Positions 62,837 through 64,000 of a stretch of DNA of 64,000 nt are shown here, in pieces; position 1 is the first letter of the stretch; each line of letters opens with the position of its first letter. Source of the stretch: SLFH01 sp050486265 (lineage in GTDB: Bacteria > Planctomycetota > Phycisphaerae > Phycisphaerales > UBA1924). The notes beneath the pieces are model-generated. The model did no database searches. It was given only the letters and a program-made list of their open reading frames with translations, and was not told where the DNA came from. Made by a program: the position numbers and the translations under genes. The stretch covers positions 500,024-564,023 of the forward strand of contig JBJHCY010000002.1 in the NCBI GenBank assembly GCA_050486265.1, written 5' to 3'.

Positions 62837-63862
62837 ATGCCCATGCCGAAGGAACGAGGGCGAGCCCGATGCTGCAGGAACCGGCGACGCACGCCGGTGT
62901 TTGGTGCTTCGCTCGCGCTGCTCGGGACGCTGGCCGCGGGCTTGGGTTGCCGCAGCCTCCAGCCGGTGATGCCCGCGGCGATGATCCGGCCGATCTCGGT
63001 TTCTACAGATGAGTTTACCGGTTCGTCGAGCCTGCTCAGCGGGTTCGACATCGATCGTGCTCACGCCTCGCTGAAGCCTGGTGACAGCGCACTGGTCGGG
63101 GTGCTGGCGGACATCGACGGTCGGCGCACCGTGCGCTACATGCTCGTCGCCCGCCGGAGCGACGACACCGGCTCGGGCGACGAGCAATCGTGGCGCCGGA
63201 CGATCGGCGGGCCAAGCCTCCCCGCTTCGTACATCGGCTCGCGCGTGCCGTTGGTGATCGATGTGTACGACGAGGAGGGTCGTCCGATCGAACGCAGTGA
63301 GCAGTCGACCCCGGACCTTCTGCTGGGGGACCCGCTCTTTCGTCTTGCGGCCTGGGTCACGGCGCTCGGGCCAGAGATCGCGGCCAGAGCCGCGGAAGCC
63401 AACGAGCACGACGAGATCCCGCTGCTGCAGTTGCCCGACGACGCGGCGCTGGGCATCATCGCGGTCGAGCAGTTCGCACATGTGATCGGCGAGATGACCT
63501 CGATGCGCCGGACCCTGATGCCGGTGGTCAGCCGACCGCCGTTGCTGAGCCTGCTGCTGGGCGACCGGACGGTTCGGATCGTTGTGACGCCCGGCTCGTT
63601 CGGGCCGGTGCGCCGCGGCTTCGGCGACGACTCGCTGCTGGTCTACGGCGTGCCGATCGAGGTGCGCGTCGGCGAGCATGTCGCCCTTCAAGCCCGGCTG
63701 CTGATCGCCGAGCCCGCGGGACCCAACACACTGCTAGGCGGCATCACAGAGCTGCACGCCCAACACCCCCACCGCCCCGAACAGCGGGCCCTGATCCGCC
63801 TGCTGGCGGCAAGACGGGCCGACCTGACCGCCGGAATCGCCGAAGCCGCGCCAGGCCACTGA
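62837..63862 (+). CDS. Hypothetical lipoprotein
   Basis: This 341-residue exported protein has a basic start (KERGRARCCRNRRR), a hydrophobic stretch and a box AGLGC at Cys38. The mature domain has segments such as GDSALVGVLADIDGRRTVRY and SRVPLVIDVYDEEGRPIERS, which suggest a beta sandwich, then a helical section EQFAHVIGEMTSMRRTLMPV. I do not recognise the family. It lies 16 bp after the RidA gene and may be transcribed with it, but nothing links their functions. Confidence 0.7.
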   Translation: MPMPKERGRARCCRNRRRTPVFGASLALLGTLAAGLGCRSLQPVMPAAMIRPISVSTDEFTGSSSLLSGFDIDRAHASLKPGDSALVGVLADIDGRRTVRYMLVARRSDDTGSGDEQSWRRTIGGPSLPASYIGSRVPLVIDVYDEEGRPIERSEQSTPDLLLGDPLFRLAAWVTALGPEIAARAAEANEHDEIPLLQLPDDAALGIIAVEQFAHVIGEMTSMRRTLMPVVSRPPLLSLLLGDRTVRIVVTPGSFGPVRRGFGDDSLLVYGVPIEVRVGEHVALQARLLIAEPAGPNTLLGGITELHAQHPHRPEQRALIRLLAARRADLTAGIAEAAPGH

Positions 63863-63895
63863 CAGTCACGAGCGGGCGCTATCGGCGCAGACCCG

Positions 63896-63925
63896 CTGCT
63901 CGGCAGAGGAAAGAGCGCCGAGCAG
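63896..63925. terminator. Hairpin downstream of the lipoprotein gene
   Basis: A perfect 9-bp stem, CTGCTCGGC (63896-63904) and GCCGAGCAG (63917-63925), has a 12-base loop and starts 33 bases after the lipoprotein stop. It is not followed by a T-run on either strand, so its strength is uncertain. Confidence 0.45.
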
Positions 63926-63958
63926 ACGAAACGACGGATCAGGATACGGAAGGAAAAA

Positions 63959-64000
63959 AGCGGGTGACCGGACTCGAACCGGCGACATTCAGCTTGGGAA
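63959..64000 (-). tRNA. tRNA-Gly(CCC), 3' part only
   Basis: On the minus strand the visible 42 bases give the last part of the anticodon loop (TTCCCAA, anticodon CCC), the 3' anticodon stem GCTGA, a short variable region, the T arm GCCGG-TTCGAGT-CCGGT and the 3' acceptor strand CACCCGC with discriminator T. This matches a glycine tRNA beginning GCGGGTG. CCA is not encoded; instead a T-run follows directly, which can act as a terminator. The 5' half lies beyond the window. Confidence 0.9.

Overview
The window reads as a chromosomal segment of a high-GC Gram-negative bacterium. It is most likely a member of the Planctomycetota, probably of the Phycisphaerae type. This is an inference from gene content: a pseudopilin-based type II secretion system with fused PilM/N and PilO/P-like parts, PstA and PstC permeases with very large extracytoplasmic insertions, two dissimilar GroELs, a DUF2752 protein, many lipoproteins, and intergenic regions full of short palindromes. 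No rRNA or taxonomic marker is present to prove it. Genes are densely packed, often with 4-base ATGA overlaps, and no transposase or CRISPR array was seen.

Layout. 0-5.6 kb (minus strand): a chaperonin cluster, groEL2, CHAT protease, groES, groEL1, then two small unknown genes, the last cut by the window edge. The CHAT gene is clearly AT-richer than its surroundings. 6-10.1 kb (plus): an isolated nuoA, a DUF2752 membrane protein, two paralogous lipoproteins, an unknown protein coupled to them, and a low-molecular-weight protein phosphatase. 10.4-14.8 kb (minus): sucA and sucB of the 2-oxoglutarate dehydrogenase complex. 15-22.8 kb (minus): pstSCAB phosphate uptake genes, with no phoU.

22.9-49 kb is the central feature: a type II secretion (T2SS) locus. 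On the minus strand lie a GspG-domain lipoprotein, a glutathione-peroxidase-like lipoprotein, gspF, gspG, H, I, J, K, a PilM/PilN fusion, a PilO/PilP fusion, a giant secretin gene of 13.86 kb and an EF-hand protein that overlaps the secretin stop codon. gspE is on the plus strand after a two-domain PTPS/QueD-like gene. The secretin has one N0 domain, about 50 N1-type repeats by my hand count and one C-terminal secretin pore domain. Ordinary GspD proteins have three or four N domains. This is the strongest candidate for a previously undescribed system: a type II secretion channel with an enormously extended periplasmic part.

49-64 kb: a secreted protein of unknown function, a GT9 glycosyltransferase, serC and serA for serine synthesis, an isolated prepilin-like protein, three tandem beta-propeller-like exported proteins, an SDR-ALDH-RidA run that resembles part of a 2-aminomuconate (kynurenine) breakdown pathway, a lipoprotein, and the 3' part of a tRNA-Gly(CCC) cut by the window end.

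How the parts fit. The secretion genes encode one envelope machine (ATPase, platform, pseudopilus, secretin). The Pst transporter next to it also has unusually long extracytoplasmic parts. Together they fit a cell with a wide periplasm, and possibly secretion linked to phosphate supply, but both ideas are inferences.
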